Positions 8,625 through 18,895 of a stretch of DNA of 64,000 nt are shown in pieces. The notes beneath the pieces were generated by a model, which saw nothing but the letters and a program-made list of their open reading frames with translations, did not search any database and was not told the DNA's origin. The first letter of the stretch is position 1. Every line of letters starts with the position of its first letter. Source of the DNA: Olsenella sp. An285 (GTDB taxonomy: Bacteria; Actinomycetota; Coriobacteriia; Coriobacteriales; Atopobiaceae). The stretch covers positions 46,585 through 110,584 of the forward strand of contig NZ_NFIZ01000008.1 in assembly GCF_002159625.1 (NCBI RefSeq), in the 5' to 3' direction. A program made the position numbers and the translations under genes.

Positions 8625-9860
8625 ATGGCGGCAACTACCCTCTGGACGCGCGACTTCACGCTCGTGACCGTGGCCTCCGCGCTCGGGGCGATCGGCAGCA
8701 TCGCGGGCGGCTTCGCGCTCTCGTTCATGGTCTTCGACGAGACGGGCTCCACGCTCGCCTCGGCGCTCGTCATCGCCATCCAGCTCGTTCCGTACTTCGT
8801 GGTGCCGATCGCGGTCGCGCCGTGGATGGACCGCCTGCCGCGCAAGCCCTTCCTCGTGGCGGGCGACTGCGTGAACGGCGTCCTCTACGCGCTCGCCGGG
8901 CTGTATCTGATGAGCTGCAGCTTCTCGTACGTGGGCTACCTCGTCTTCTCCCTGGTCATCTCCTCCCTTGGGGCGTTTGACGAGCTGGCGTACAACTCCA
9001 TGTACCCCAAGCTGATCCCCCCGGGCATGGAGCAGCGCGGCTACACGGTCTCGTCGATGCTCTATCCCGTCATGAACGTCGTGATGATGCCGGCGGCGGG
9101 CGTGCTCTACGAGACGGTGGGCGTGGGCTGGGTGCTCGTGGCGCAGGGCTGTCTCTCGGCGGCGGCCGCGGCCATAGAGAGCCGCATCCGCGTTCATGAG
9201 GAGCGGCGCATGGACGGCGAGCGCGCGTCGCTCGCGCTGTGGTGGGCGGACGTCCGCGAGGCGGCCCGTTACCTCCGCGGCGAGCGCGGCCTTGCCAGCA
9301 TGTACGTCTACCAGGCCGTGACCAATGGCGTGGCCAGCGGCTACGCCCCTCTGCTCGTGGCGTACTTCTCCACCGCGGCCGGACTCTCTCCCGCGCTCTA
9401 CGCGCTCTTCTCGGTGGCCGAGTTTCTCGGGCGCAGCCTGGGCGGCGTCGTCCAGTATCGCCTCCGCGTCCCCGACGAGCGCAAGTTTGGCATCTGCTTT
9501 GGCGTCTACAACCTCTACGAGCTCATGGACATGGCGCTTCTGTGGCTGCCGTACCCGCTCATGCTGGCCAATCGGGCGGTGGTGGGCTTCTGCGGCATCA
9601 ACAGCGCCACGCTGCGGCAGGCGGCGGTGCAGACCTACCTCCCAGACGAGCTTCGCGCCCGCATGAACGCCTTCGAGGGCGCCGCGGTCATGGCGGGGCG
9701 CAGCGTGCTCGCGCTGGTGATAGGCGCGATGGGGGAGGTGCTGGACGTTCGGGCGTGCATGACGCTCGCGGCGGGTGCGACGCTTGCGACGTGCTGGGCA
9801 ACGGTCTGGCGCGCCCGCGCCGACGTACGGAAGCTCTTCAAGGCGCAGCCGTCGTCGTGA
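8625..9860 (+). CDS. MFS transporter
   Basis: This 411-residue permease has about 12 hydrophobic helices in two halves. The first helix begins FTLVTVASALGAIGSIAGGF, and the loop between helices 2 and 3 carries MDRLPRKPF, a form of the MFS D-R-x-x-R/K motif. The central loop (about 190-210) is charged (RVHEERRMDGERA). The substrate is unknown; the build resembles small-molecule and drug efflux MFS proteins. Its ribosome site is GAAGGACGGTGAG. A lower-GC gap with one CGAGAAGAAC copy (8564, minus) precedes it. Confidence 0.85.
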   Translation: MAATTLWTRDFTLVTVASALGAIGSIAGGFALSFMVFDETGSTLASALVIAIQLVPYFVVPIAVAPWMDRLPRKPFLVAGDCVNGVLYALAGLYLMSCSFSYVGYLVFSLVISSLGAFDELAYNSMYPKLIPPGMEQRGYTVSSMLYPVMNVVMMPAAGVLYETVGVGWVLVAQGCLSAAAAAIESRIRVHEERRMDGERASLALWWADVREAARYLRGERGLASMYVYQAVTNGVASGYAPLLVAYFSTAAGLSPALYALFSVAEFLGRSLGGVVQYRLRVPDERKFGICFGVYNLYELMDMALLWLPYPLMLANRAVVGFCGINSATLRQAAVQTYLPDELRARMNAFEGAAVMAGRSVLALVIGAMGEVLDVRACMTLAAGATLATCWATVWRARADVRKLFKAQPSS

Positions 9861-10238
9861 GCGCCTCCGTGGGCCGGAGCGCCGTCGCGTCTCGCAAGCG
9901 GCGCAGGGGTCCGGGCGTTGTCGATTTGGGGGTCAGGGCACGAATCTGCGCCGAGGCGTTGCGGAAAGCGGACCTGGGGCACTCCGAGGGCGGGGAGAGG
10001 GTGCGCGGTTAGGGCCGCGAGACGGCCCAAAGGCGGCCTTGGGTCGGTGCTGAGGGCCAAAACGCTGCGCTTTTGGGGGACGGGGCACGCCCGCGGCCTG
10101 CGCGTTCTTCTCGCCTGGTCGGACGAGCGGTCGGCGTGGTGCCACAGCTCCGTTTTTCGCATCCCCTCATCGAAATAACGTGCCACGGGTCAAAAAGTGA
10201 CGACGCGCTGCCGGGGGCGCGCCCACGCCGGCTGTTTG
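9861..10238. other. Non-coding gap after the MFS gene
   Basis: No convincing gene is seen. It holds small inverted repeats (GGCCCAAAGG with CCTTGGGTC near 10023-10045; CCAAAA with TTTTGG near 10055-10073) and one CGAGAAGAAC copy on the minus strand at 10104. Open frames here lack ribosome sites and normal codon bias. Confidence 0.5.
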
Positions 10239-10267
10239 TGTAAATTGGGGACTGTCCCCAATTTACA
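10239..10267. repeat. REP-like palindrome, family 1
   Basis: This is a perfect 29-nt palindrome (TGTAAATTGGGGAC, then TGTCCCCAATTTACA). It sits just upstream of the acetyltransferase ribosome site, so it would form a hairpin in the 5' leader. Confidence 0.85.
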
Positions 10268-10280
10268 GACGGAGGGTCGC

Positions 10281-10844
10281 ATGGAGAAGGAGGACGTGCG
10301 CTGGGAGCGCGAGGACGGCCACGCGCTCAGGCTCGCGCGCGCGGAGGACGTGGAGGCGTACTGGGAGGGCTTCGACCAGTTTGACCCGGAGGGCGCGCTC
10401 CTCACGGGCAGCAGGGACCATTACGAGAAGGACGAGGTCACGAGCTTCTTCCTGCGCTGCGTGGACGATCCGGACCGTCGCGACCTGCTGATCTTCTCGC
10501 CGGAGGGTGCGGTTCTGGGGGAGAGCGTCATCAACGAGATCGACTGGGCTGCCAGGAGCGCCAACTTCCGTATAGCGCTCTTTGGCGCGCCCGCCCGCGA
10601 CCGCGGCCTGGGCAGCTGGGCCTGCGCCCTCACGCGCGACCACGCCTTCGAGGGGCTGGGCCTCCATCGTCTTGAGCTGGACGTCTTCTCAATCAACCCG
10701 CGCGCGGAGCGCGTCTACGCCAAGGCGGGCTTCATCCGCGAGGGGGTGCTGCGCGATGCCATCCTCCTGCCCGACGGCACCTACTGCGACGACGTCCTCA
10801 TGGCCATCCTCGAGGACGATTGGCGCCGGTGCCGCGGGGCCTGA
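10281..10844 (+). CDS. GNAT family N-acetyltransferase (RimJ/RimL type)
   Basis: The 187-residue protein follows the Acetyltransf_3 pattern: HALRLARAEDVEAYWEGF at the start, then FRIALFGAPARDRGLGSWA (acetyl-CoA pyrophosphate loop), and FEGLGLHRLELDVFSINPRA with VYAKAGFIREGVLRDA near the end. It acetylates an amino group of a protein N-terminus or small molecule; the acceptor is unknown. The start at 10281 follows GGAGGGTCGC. A REP palindrome ends 13 bp before the ATG, and an intrinsic terminator follows. Confidence 0.88.
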   Translation: MEKEDVRWEREDGHALRLARAEDVEAYWEGFDQFDPEGALLTGSRDHYEKDEVTSFFLRCVDDPDRRDLLIFSPEGAVLGESVINEIDWAARSANFRIALFGAPARDRGLGSWACALTRDHAFEGLGLHRLELDVFSINPRAERVYAKAGFIREGVLRDAILLPDGTYCDDVLMAILEDDWRRCRGA

Positions 10845-10900
10845 TCGCGGCGCGGCAGAGGCGCGACAGAGGCGCGGCAGCGCAGCGCCAGAAACCAAGC

Positions 10901-10936
10901 GGAGGTGACCTCTCTCGTGTCACCTCCGTTATGTTT
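10901..10936 (+). terminator. Intrinsic terminator after the acetyltransferase gene
   Basis: GGAGGTGAC and GTCACCTCC pair around CTCTCTCGT and are followed by GTTATGTTTTT. Confidence 0.8.
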
Positions 10937-11187
10937 TTGTCAACGAGTTGTTTAGGAATGTGCCGTTTATCCGGTAAAGTACTACCGTTCACCGGTTGAG
11001 GGGAAACTGGTTTGTAACCACTGCGTGAAAGCGCAGGGCATGTGGCTCGTTTTCAGATTTCGAGAACGTAAACTGCCCTACGCATGTACTGTGCCCATCC
11101 ATCGGGCGCTGTGCTTACAGCCGCGGGGCGCCGACCGGCGTCGCGCGGTCTCCAACATCCCCACTTACGGGAGGAAAGGTAGGGAAC
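10937..11187 (+). promoter_or_regulatory. Leader region of the opp operon
   Basis: This 250-bp gap is AT-richer in its first half and probably holds the opp promoter, but no unambiguous -35/-10 pair stands out. CTGCG-TGAAAG-CGCAG (about 11022-11037) is a small hairpin. GGGAGGAAAGGTAGGG at 11169-11184 gives the oppA ribosome site. Confidence 0.4.
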
Positions 11188-13440
11188 ATGCTCGTTACTA
11201 GAAGGAAGATGCTCGGCCTGTCCGCGGCCACCATGGGCGCCCTCGCGCTCGCCGCGTGCAACGGCAACACCGAGCAGGGCGGCAACGGCGGCTCTGGCGA
11301 CTCCGATCACGCCGGCACGCTCGTCGTCGCGGGCAACGGCCTCGAGGGCAAGTTCTGCCCCCTGTTCACCGCTTCCGCGGCTGACCAGGACGTCGTGAGC
11401 TTCAACAACATCACGCTGCTCATGACCGACCGCATGGCCGAGCCGGTCCTCAGCGCCATCGAGGGCGAGACCAGGGAGTACAACGGCACCGAGTACACCT
11501 ACACCGGTCCCGCTGACATCACCATGGAGGAGAACGCCGACGGCACCGTCACCTACACGGTGAAGATGCGCGACGACCTCAAGTTCCACGACGGCAACCC
11601 CGTCACCATCGATGACGCGATCTTCACCTTCTACGCGTACTTCGACCCCACCTATGACGGCTCCGCCACCATCTACTCCAACGACATCGTCGGCCTTCAG
11701 GAGTACCGCTCCGGCATGGCTACGCTTGCCTCCCTCATCGGCAACGCCGGCCGTGACAACACCGACTTCACCAACTTCACGCAGGAGCAGCAGGACGCCT
11801 TCTGGGCGGCCGTCGACGACGGCGGCACCAAGTTCGCCCAGGAGATCGTCGACTACATGATGGAGAACGGCGCCACCGACGTCGCCTCCGCCGCCGCCGG
11901 CTGGAACTACCCCGACCTGCCCGCTGACGCCACCGCCACCGACTTCTTCGAGGCCATCGGCGCTGCCTACGACTGGAACTTCTCTGCCTGCGAGGCCGAG
12001 ACCGCCGGCACCGCCCTCTCCGAGCTCATCCCCGAGGACGTCTACGCCATGGGCACCCAGGGCGTCGAGACCGGCGAGGCCGCTGCCAACGTCTCCGGCA
12101 TCGTCCGCGTTGACGACTACACCATGACCGTCACCACCAACGGTGTTGACGCCACCATGATCTACCAGCTCTCCATCGCCCCGTGCTCCTACAAGTACTA
12201 CGGCGACGAGTCGCTCTACGACTACGAGAACAACTCCTTCGGCTTCACCAAGGGTGACCTCTCCAAGGCCCGCAGCCTCAACGGCCAGCCCATGGGCTCC
12301 GGCGCCTTCAAGTTCGACAGCTACGAGGGCGGCCAGGTCCTCATGTCCGCCAACCCGGACTACTACAAGGGCGCCCCGAAGGTCTCCAACCTCAACATCG
12401 TGGAGACCCAGGAGGCCGATATGGTGACCGGCGTCCAGGCCGGCACGCTCGACGTCTCCCAGCCGTCCTACTCCATGGAGGTCGAGACCCAGATCAAGGA
12501 GATCAACGGCAACGATGACGTCAACGGCGACGTCTTCTCCACCTTCCTGCACGACTTCCGCGGCTACGGCTACATCGGCATCGCCGCCGGCAACGTGTGC
12601 GTGAACGGCGAGGCCGGCTCCGACGCCTCCAAGGCGCTCCGCAAGGCCCTCTGCACCGTGATCGCCGCCTACCGTGACTCCGGCGTCGCCTCCTACTACG
12701 GCGACACCGCCACCGTCCTCAACTACCCGATCTCCACCTCCTCCTGGGCCTCGCCCAACGAGACGGACCCGGGCTACGAGGTCTGCTACTCCACCGACGC
12801 CTCCGGCAACCAGCTCTACACCGCTGACATGAGCGACGACGACCGTCACGCCGCCGCCCTCGCCGGTGCCCTCACCTGGTTCGAGGCCGCGGGCTACACC
12901 GTCGCCGACGGCAAGGTCACCGCTGCCCCCGCGGGCGCCAAGCTCGAGTACCGCTGCAACATCGGCGGCGGCGGCCAGGGCGACCACCCCACCTTCATGA
13001 TCCTGCAGGAGGCCGCGGACGCCTTCGCGAGCATCGGCATCACCTTCACGGTGAACGACATCGCCAACTCCGCCGACCTCTTCGCGTCCTACCAGTCCGG
13101 CGCCGCCGAGATGTGGTGCGCCGCCTGGCAGTCCACGGCTGACCCCGACATGTACCAGCTCTATCACAGCCAGGGCTCCACGAACTACTACCAGATCAAC
13201 GACGCCGACCTCGACGAGCTCATCGAGGCTGGCCGCCAGAGCCTCGACACCGAGAGCCGCAAGCCCATCTACAAGGAGGCCATGGACATCGTCCTCGACT
13301 GGGGCGTCGAGCTCCCGGTCTACCAGCGCTCCGAGTGCACGCTCGTCTCCAGCGAGCGCGTGAACGTCGAGTCCGTCGTTCAGGACCAGACCCCGTACTG
13401 GACCTGGAAGGACGAGATCGAGAAGCTCGAGCTCAAGTAG
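11188..13440 (+). CDS. oppA: Oligopeptide ABC transporter, substrate-binding lipoprotein
   Basis: This 750-residue SBP_bac_5 protein captures peptides outside the membrane for OppBCDF. Its signal peptide has twin arginines ([17 protein letters not shown]) and a lipobox LALAAC with Cys24 as the lipidation site. Family segments include [20 protein letters not shown] and [17 protein letters not shown]; the C-terminal lobe ends at [10 protein letters not shown]. It is longer than typical OppA (about 540) because of an Asp/Thr/Ala-rich stretch near residues 180-300. Codon use is highly biased, implying strong expression. A stable hairpin after the gene probably raises oppA mRNA relative to the permease genes. 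Confidence 0.93.
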   Translation: MLVTRRKMLGLSAATMGALALAACNGNTEQGGNGGSGDSDHAGTLVVAGNGLEGKFCPLFTASAADQDVVSFNNITLLMTDRMAEPVLSAIEGETREYNGTEYTYTGPADITMEENADGTVTYTVKMRDDLKFHDGNPVTIDDAIFTFYAYFDPTYDGSATIYSNDIVGLQEYRSGMATLASLIGNAGRDNTDFTNFTQEQQDAFWAAVDDGGTKFAQEIVDYMMENGATDVASAAAGWNYPDLPADATATDFFEAIGAAYDWNFSACEAETAGTALSELIPEDVYAMGTQGVETGEAAANVSGIVRVDDYTMTVTTNGVDATMIYQLSIAPCSYKYYGDESLYDYENNSFGFTKGDLSKARSLNGQPMGSGAFKFDSYEGGQVLMSANPDYYKGAPKVSNLNIVETQEADMVTGVQAGTLDVSQPSYSMEVETQIKEINGNDDVNGDVFSTFLHDFRGYGYIGIAAGNVCVNGEAGSDASKALRKALCTVIAAYRDSGVASYYGDTATVLNYPISTSSWASPNETDPGYEVCYSTDASGNQLYTADMSDDDRHAAALAGALTWFEAAGYTVADGKVTAAPAGAKLEYRCNIGGGGQGDHPTFMILQEAADAFASIGITFTVNDIANSADLFASYQSGAAEMWCAAWQSTADPDMYQLYHSQGSTNYYQINDADLDELIEAGRQSLDTESRKPIYKEAMDIVLDWGVELPVYQRSECTLVSSERVNVESVVQDQTPYWTWKDEIEKLELK

Positions 13441-13468
13441 TGTCCTCCAACCTGAGCTAAATCGCGTC

Positions 13469-13497
13469 GGGCGCGGCGGCGATGAGCCGTCGCGCCC
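13469..13497 (+). terminator. GC-rich hairpin between oppA and oppB
   Basis: GGGCGCGGCGGC pairs with GCCGTCGCGCCC around GATGA, with a single mismatch and no U-run. Such hairpins commonly protect the 3' end of a binding-protein message and allow partial read-through into the permease genes. Confidence 0.6.
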
Positions 13498-13643
13498 CGC
13501 CGCGTTGCTTGGGGAGGCTTTCCCTGTTGGATTGAGAGACCTCCTTCCCGTGCTGGGAGTTCGATCGTCTGCGCTTCCAGCGCAGAAAAGGGGTCTCTTC
13601 TTCCCGCGACCGCGCGGGCATGAGTGAGAGGAGCGTTTGCGAC

Positions 13644-14630
13644 GTGAGAACCTATATCGCCAAGCGCATCGGAATCTCGGTCATCATCTTGTTCTGCGTG
13701 ACCTTCATCATCTACGGCCTGATGCGCTCGCTGCCGGCATCCTACGTGGAGACCATGGCAATGCAGCTCTCCCAGGCGCCCGGCGCCAAGCCCTACGAGG
13801 AGTGGCTGGCGCAGCTCAACGCCCAGTACGGCCTGGACCTGCCGGTGCCCATCGGCTACATCACCTGGCTCGGCGACTTCCTCACCGGCAACTTCGGTGA
13901 CTCCTGGAAGTTCAACGTGCCGGTGCTCACCGAGTTCACCAACACCATCGGCATCTCCTTCGTGATGGGCGGCCTGGCGTTCGTGTTCTCCACGATCATC
14001 GCCGTGCCCCTGGGCATCCTGGCCGCCACGCACCAGTACTCCAAGTCCGACTACATCATCTCCGCCGTGGCGCTCGCGGGCATCTCCCTGCCCACGTTCT
14101 TCTTCGCCACGCTGCTCAAGCTGGTCTTCTCCGTTGGCCTTGGCTGGTTTGACCTTTACGGCCTCATGGGCCGCGACTATGCGCAGCTCGATGCCCTTGG
14201 CCAGGCGCTCGACATCGTGAACCACATGGTCATGCCCGTCGTGACGCTCACGGTGATCCAGATCGGCTCCCTTATGCGCTATACCCGCACCAACATGCTC
14301 GAGGTGCTCAATGCGGACTACATCCGCACCGCGCGCACCAAGGGCCTGCCGGAGCACAAGGTCATCTACAAGCACGCCTTCCGCAACACGCTCATCCCGC
14401 TCGTGACCGTCATCGGCGGGTCTCTCCCCGGCCTCTTCTCGGGCGCCCTCATCACCGAGACGCTCTTCATGATCCCGGGCACGGGCTACACGTCCTACCA
14501 GGCCATGACGGCCGGAGACATCCCCTACACGATGTTCTTCCTCACCTTCATCGCCATCATCACGCTTCTCTCCAACCTCCTGACCGACATCCTCTACGCG
14601 GTGGTCGACCCCCGCGTTCGCATCTCCTAG
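13644..14630 (+). CDS. oppB: Oligopeptide ABC transporter permease
   Basis: This inner-membrane permease has about 6 helices. The N-terminus MRTYIAKRIGISVIILFCVTFI is the usual first helix, and the EAA coupling loop is visible as YIRTARTKGLPEHKVIYKHA. I chose the GTG at 13644 because GAGAGGAGCG is well spaced before it and the protein then starts at the conserved MRxYIxKR; an ATG at 13620 in the same frame would add eight residues. It belongs to oppABCDF; oppC begins 17 bp after its stop. Confidence 0.92.
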   Translation: MRTYIAKRIGISVIILFCVTFIIYGLMRSLPASYVETMAMQLSQAPGAKPYEEWLAQLNAQYGLDLPVPIGYITWLGDFLTGNFGDSWKFNVPVLTEFTNTIGISFVMGGLAFVFSTIIAVPLGILAATHQYSKSDYIISAVALAGISLPTFFFATLLKLVFSVGLGWFDLYGLMGRDYAQLDALGQALDIVNHMVMPVVTLTVIQIGSLMRYTRTNMLEVLNADYIRTARTKGLPEHKVIYKHAFRNTLIPLVTVIGGSLPGLFSGALITETLFMIPGTGYTSYQAMTAGDIPYTMFFLTFIAIITLLSNLLTDILYAVVDPRVRIS

Positions 14631-14647
14631 GAAGGCGGGTGTAACTC

Positions 14648-16324
14648 ATGAGCGATTCCAAGAACGGCACGCCCGCCGAGAAGAACGACGATCAGCAGCA
14701 GTACTCCCTCAACGACGACCGTCGCGTGAAGGTGCTCTCTCCGGGCGCCCTTATCGCCAAGCGCTTCTTCCGCAACCGCCTGGCCGTCGTGGGCCTGGTC
14801 ATCCTCGTGGCCATGTTCCTGTTCTCCTTCGTGGGCGGCCTCGTGAGCCCCTACGGGCAGGACCAGACCTTCTCCACCCTCACCAAGCTCAACACGCAGT
14901 ACGCCGGCATCACCGAGACCACCACACGCCGCTACACCGCGGCGCCCGATGCCGAGTTCGGCGCGCTCGTCCAGGCCAACGCCAACTCCGCCATCAACGA
15001 GGGCGCCACGTCCTTCGAGCGCGACGGCGTGGTCTACACGATCGAGCAGCCGGCTCCCGACCTCTACACCTTCACCTCGGGCGGCTCCGTCGCGGCCTAC
15101 GCCTCCAGCTACGTGGTGAGCGTGCCCGCCGGCATGACGGCACCCTCCTTCGACTTCCAGATCGCCGCCATCATGGCCATCTCCAACGCCGCCGCGGCCG
15201 GGGATACCGACGCTGACGCGCCGGAGGTCGACGAGTCCGGCGCCGTGGTCGTGGACAGCACCGAGGAGGCCGAGGATGCCGCCGAGGAGGCCGCCGAGGC
15301 CGAGGCCGCCGGCAACACCTTCGAGGCCGACGGCGTCTCCTACACCTTCGACGAGTCCGGCAACGTCATGGACGCCTCCGGCGCCACCGTCGCCATGGTG
15401 AGCCCGTTTGTCATCTCCGCCTCCGACGGCAACACCGTCATCCCCGACGATCTGCGCGAGGCCCTGCTTACCGCCGTTGACGCCGACGCCTCCGAGGTCG
15501 TCTACACGGACGCCGACGGCGCCGAGCACACCTTCTCGATCTCCTACGACGCCTACTCCAAGGTCTACAACGTCACCGAGACCACGGAGAACCTGGTCTA
15601 CGACCGCTACGCCAGCCCCTCGCTCGAGCACTGGCTCGGCACGGACGGCAACGGCATGGACATGCTCACGCGCCTCATGTACGGCGGTCGCGTGTCGCTC
15701 ATCATCGGCTTCATCGTCGTCTTCATCGCCGCGGGCCTGGGCGTCATCATGGGCGGCATCTCCGGCTACTTCGGCGGCTGGGTCGACAACCTGATCATGC
15801 GCATCGTCGACATCTTCTACTGCCTGCCCTCGATGCCGATCATCATCATCCTCGGCTCGGCGATGGACGCCATGCGCCTGGACCCCTGGATCCGCATGAT
15901 CTACCTCATGCTCATCCTTGGCTTCCTGTCCTGGCCCTCCATCGCGCGCCTGGTGCGCGGCCAGATCCTCTCCCTGCGCGAGCAGGAGTTCATGCTCGCC
16001 ACCGAGGCCACGGGCATCTCCGTCCCGCACCGCATCATCCGTCACCTCATCCCCAACGTCATGCCGCAGCTCATCGTCTCCTGCACCATGAGCCTGGGCT
16101 CCACGATCATCACCGAGGCGACGCTCTCGTTCCTCGGCCTGGGCGTCAAGTTCCCGTTTGCCTCCTGGGGCAACATCATCTCCGACGTCAACAACGCCTT
16201 CGTCATGACCAACTACTGGTTCATCTGGATTCCCGCCGGCATCTGCCTGCTGCTCGCGGTTCTTGGCTTCAACTTCGTGGGCGACGGCCTGCGTGACGCC
16301 TTCGACCCGAAGATGAACCGCTAG
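14648..16324 (+). CDS. oppC: Oligopeptide ABC transporter permease with a large extracytoplasmic insertion
   Basis: At 558 residues this is nearly twice the usual OppC length (about 300). Helix 1 (LAVVGLVILVAMFLFSFVGG, about 40-60) is followed by some 275 residues outside the membrane before the standard core resumes at YASPSLEHWLGTDGNGMDML and GGRVSLIIGFIVVFI. The core EAA loop is EFMLATEATGISVPHRIIRH. The insertion holds two related segments (ATSFERDGVVYTIEQ and NTFEADGVSYTFDESG) and an acidic Ala/Glu run (STEEAEDAAEEAAEAEAAG). The C-terminal half is typical. The extra domain would face OppA; its role is unknown. Confidence 0.9.
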   Translation: MSDSKNGTPAEKNDDQQQYSLNDDRRVKVLSPGALIAKRFFRNRLAVVGLVILVAMFLFSFVGGLVSPYGQDQTFSTLTKLNTQYAGITETTTRRYTAAPDAEFGALVQANANSAINEGATSFERDGVVYTIEQPAPDLYTFTSGGSVAAYASSYVVSVPAGMTAPSFDFQIAAIMAISNAAAAGDTDADAPEVDESGAVVVDSTEEAEDAAEEAAEAEAAGNTFEADGVSYTFDESGNVMDASGATVAMVSPFVISASDGNTVIPDDLREALLTAVDADASEVVYTDADGAEHTFSISYDAYSKVYNVTETTENLVYDRYASPSLEHWLGTDGNGMDMLTRLMYGGRVSLIIGFIVVFIAAGLGVIMGGISGYFGGWVDNLIMRIVDIFYCLPSMPIIIILGSAMDAMRLDPWIRMIYLMLILGFLSWPSIARLVRGQILSLREQEFMLATEATGISVPHRIIRHLIPNVMPQLIVSCTMSLGSTIITEATLSFLGLGVKFPFASWGNIISDVNNAFVMTNYWFIWIPAGICLLLAVLGFNFVGDGLRDAFDPKMNR

Positions 16325-16337
16325 GGAGGGGTAGCCA

Positions 16338-17564
16338 ATGTTTGGATCCGAAAAGAAGAAGGAGGCGGGCTACCTTTCCGCCAAGGAGTCCCGCCGAATC
16401 TCCAAGGAGAACCGCAAGATCACCGAGGGCTACGAGAAGCTGCGCAAGCGCAAGAACGTGGACCCCTCCGAGTACGCGTGCGAGATGAAGAACCCGGCCA
16501 ATGCCGTCGAGTTCGACGACGTGCACACCTGCTTCTTCACCGACACCGGCGTGGTCAAGTCCGTCGACGGCGTGACCTACGACGTGCCCGTGGGCAAGAC
16601 CGTGGGCGTCGTGGGCGAGTCCGGCTGCGGCAAGTCCGTCACGTGCCTCTCGCTCATCCAGCTCCTGCAGCGCCCGCAGGGCCAGGTCACCGGCGGCTCC
16701 ATCCGCCTCAACCTCGGCGACCACGCCATCGACGTGACCAAGGCCCCCGAGGAGGCCATGCAGAAGATCCGCGGCTCCGAGGTCTCGATGATCTACCAGG
16801 AGCCCATGACCTCGCTCAACCCCGTCTTCAAGGTGGGCGAGCAGATCGAGGAGGTCATCGCCCTCCACGACGGCAAGGACTGGAGCGCCGATCAGATCAA
16901 GGCCCGCGCGATCGAGATGATCGAGACGGTGGGCATCGCCAACTCCGAGGGCGTCTACGGGATGTACCCGCACGAGCTCTCCGGCGGCATGCGCCAGCGC
17001 ATCATGATCGCCATCGCGCTCGCCTGCAACCCGCGCATCATCATCGCCGACGAGCCCACCACGGCCCTCGACGTGACCATCCAGGCGCAGATCCTCGACC
17101 TTCTCCGCTCGCTCAAGGACAAGATCAACTCCTCGATCATCCTCGTCACCCACGACCTGGGCGTCGTGGCCGAGATGGCCGACTACGTGGTGGTCATGTA
17201 CGCCGGCCGCATCGTGGAGAAGGGCACCGCGGAGGAGATCTTCGACCACCCCGCGCACCCCTACACCATCGGCCTCATGGCCTCCAAGCCGGTCGTGGGC
17301 AAGCACGTGGAGCGCCTCTACTCCATCCCGGGCAAGGTTCCCAACCCGGTCAACATGCCCGACTACTGCTACTTCAAGGATCGCTGCGAGCTCTGCGTCA
17401 AGGCGTGCTCCGGCGAGTACCCGCACATGGTTCGCCTCTCGCCCACGCACGAGGTGAGCTGCTACCGCTACTACGACAACGCCACGGCTGAGGCCGCCAG
17501 CGAGACCGCCGCGGTTCTCGACGACCTCATCGCCGGCACCGGCACCGAGGGGGAGGACAAGTAA
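16338..17564 (+). CDS. oppD: Oligopeptide ABC transporter ATP-binding protein
   Basis: This 408-residue ATPase has Walker [11 protein letters not shown] (near residue 98), signature LSGGMRQR, Walker B IIIADEPTTALDVT, and the H-loop in LVTHDLGVVAEMAD. The C-terminal oligo_HPY zone carries the cysteines C-x6-C-x2-C-x3-C around YCYFKDRCELCVKACSGEY, which bind an Fe-S cluster in related Dpp/Opp ATPases. An N-terminal charged tail of about 50 residues (KESRRISKENRKITEGYEK) is longer than usual. The gene is adjacent to oppF, whose ATG directly follows its stop codon. Confidence 0.93.
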   Translation: MFGSEKKKEAGYLSAKESRRISKENRKITEGYEKLRKRKNVDPSEYACEMKNPANAVEFDDVHTCFFTDTGVVKSVDGVTYDVPVGKTVGVVGESGCGKSVTCLSLIQLLQRPQGQVTGGSIRLNLGDHAIDVTKAPEEAMQKIRGSEVSMIYQEPMTSLNPVFKVGEQIEEVIALHDGKDWSADQIKARAIEMIETVGIANSEGVYGMYPHELSGGMRQRIMIAIALACNPRIIIADEPTTALDVTIQAQILDLLRSLKDKINSSIILVTHDLGVVAEMADYVVVMYAGRIVEKGTAEEIFDHPAHPYTIGLMASKPVVGKHVERLYSIPGKVPNPVNMPDYCYFKDRCELCVKACSGEYPHMVRLSPTHEVSCYRYYDNATAEAASETAAVLDDLIAGTGTEGEDK

Positions 17565-18599
17565 ATGGCTTCCACGAACATGACTGTGGACGTCACGTCC
17601 ACCAAGGCCCCCGCGGCCCCCGGCACCGAGGACATCATCCTCGAGGTCAACGACCTCAAGAAGTACTTCCCCATCAAGGGCGGCATGTTCAACCGCACGC
17701 AGGGCTACGTGAAGGCCGTCGACGGCGTGTCCTTCAAGCTGCGCCGCGGCCACACCATGGGCCTCGTGGGCGAGTCCGGCTGCGGCAAGTCCACCACCGG
17801 CCGCACCATCCTGCGCCTTGCCGGCGAGAAGACCGGCGGCGAGGTGCTCTTCAACGGCCGCGAGGTCTACAGCCTCAACGCCAAGGAGCTCCACGACGCG
17901 CGCACCAAGATGCAGATCATCTTCCAGGACCCGTACTCGAGCCTGTCCCCGCGCCTCCCGATCTCCGAGATCGTGGGCGAGGCCGTGCGCGAGCACAACC
18001 TCGTGCCCAAGGATGAGTTCGACGACTACATCGACCGCGTCATGGAGGAGTGCGGCCTGCAGCCGTACCACAAGATGCGCTACCCGCACGAGTTCTCCGG
18101 CGGCCAGCGCCAGCGCATCTGCATCGCGCGCGCCCTCGCGCTGAACCCCGAGTTCATCGTCTGCGACGAGCCGGTCTCCGCCCTCGACGTGTCCATCCAG
18201 GCGCAGATCATCAACCTCCTGCACGACCTGCAGGAGGAGCGCGGGCTCACGTACCTCTTCATCAGCCACGACCTCTCCGTCGTCGAGCACATCTCCGACG
18301 CGGTGGGCGTCATGTACCTCGGCGGCATGGTCGAGTACGGCATGACCGAGGACATCTTCAGGAACCCGCTGCACCCCTACACCAAGGCGCTCTTCTCGGC
18401 CATTCCCATCCCGGATCCCAAGGCCAAGCAGAACCGCATCGTGCTCGAGGGCTCCATCCCCTCGCCGGCGAACCCGCCCAAGGGCTGCAAGTTCCACACC
18501 CGCTGCCCGTTTGCCAAGGACTGCTGCAAGGAGATCGCGCCCGAGCAGAAGGAGCTGGAGCCGGGCCACTTTGTCTCCTGCCACCTCTACGACGAGTAG
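17565..18599 (+). CDS. oppF: Oligopeptide ABC transporter ATP-binding protein
   Basis: The second Opp ATPase, 344 residues, has Walker [11 protein letters not shown], signature FSGGQRQR, Walker [15 protein letters not shown] and H-loop [11 protein letters not shown]. The C-terminal oligo_HPY motif is present ([15 protein letters not shown]) with a cysteine set in [14 protein letters not shown]. It pairs with OppD to power peptide import. Its ATG follows the oppD stop directly, preceded by GGGGGAGGACAAG. Confidence 0.94.
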   Translation: MASTNMTVDVTSTKAPAAPGTEDIILEVNDLKKYFPIKGGMFNRTQGYVKAVDGVSFKLRRGHTMGLVGESGCGKSTTGRTILRLAGEKTGGEVLFNGREVYSLNAKELHDARTKMQIIFQDPYSSLSPRLPISEIVGEAVREHNLVPKDEFDDYIDRVMEECGLQPYHKMRYPHEFSGGQRQRICIARALALNPEFIVCDEPVSALDVSIQAQIINLLHDLQEERGLTYLFISHDLSVVEHISDAVGVMYLGGMVEYGMTEDIFRNPLHPYTKALFSAIPIPDPKAKQNRIVLEGSIPSPANPPKGCKFHTRCPFAKDCCKEIAPEQKELEPGHFVSCHLYDE

Positions 18600-18606
18600 G
18601 GGAGCC

Positions 18607-18891
18607 GTGGCAGCGAGGCGCCATACGGACGACTTCGAGGACGACGGCCGCGTCATCGCCGACATGTCGGCGGTGGAGCGGCCGTCGCTCCTGGGGCACG
18701 CCCCTCAGAGGCGGCCCGAGGCCGAGCCGCGCCCGCCGCTCCGGCCGCGCGTGGAGCTCACCACCAAGGAGCGCCTCTGGATGGCGCTCGGCGCCCTCAG
18801 GGCCGGTCTCACGGTGGGCTGCATCTACGTCGTGTTTCTCGGCTTTGTGATCGTGGCCCTCATCGCCCTCTGGACCGCCCTCTCTGCCTAG
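18607..18891 (+). CDS. Small single-pass membrane protein at the end of the opp operon
   Basis: I do not recognise a family. A GTG with GGGGAG just upstream opens a 94-residue frame. It has a charged, proline- and arginine-rich N-terminal 55 residues, then one or two hydrophobic segments (AGLTVGCIYVVFLGFVIVAL at about 70-90). It begins 7 bp after oppF and ends just before the operon terminator, so it is co-transcribed with opp. A role in anchoring or regulating the transporter is only a guess. Confidence 0.55.
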   Translation: MAARRHTDDFEDDGRVIADMSAVERPSLLGHAPQRRPEAEPRPPLRPRVELTTKERLWMALGALRAGLTVGCIYVVFLGFVIVALIALWTALSA

Positions 18892-18895
18892 CTTC

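Noticed and set aside
9861..10280. Small protein genes or an RNA gene in the gap after the MFS gene
   Set aside because: Open frames there lack ribosome sites, hydrophobic or domain patterns and usual codon bias, and no known RNA fold was recognised.
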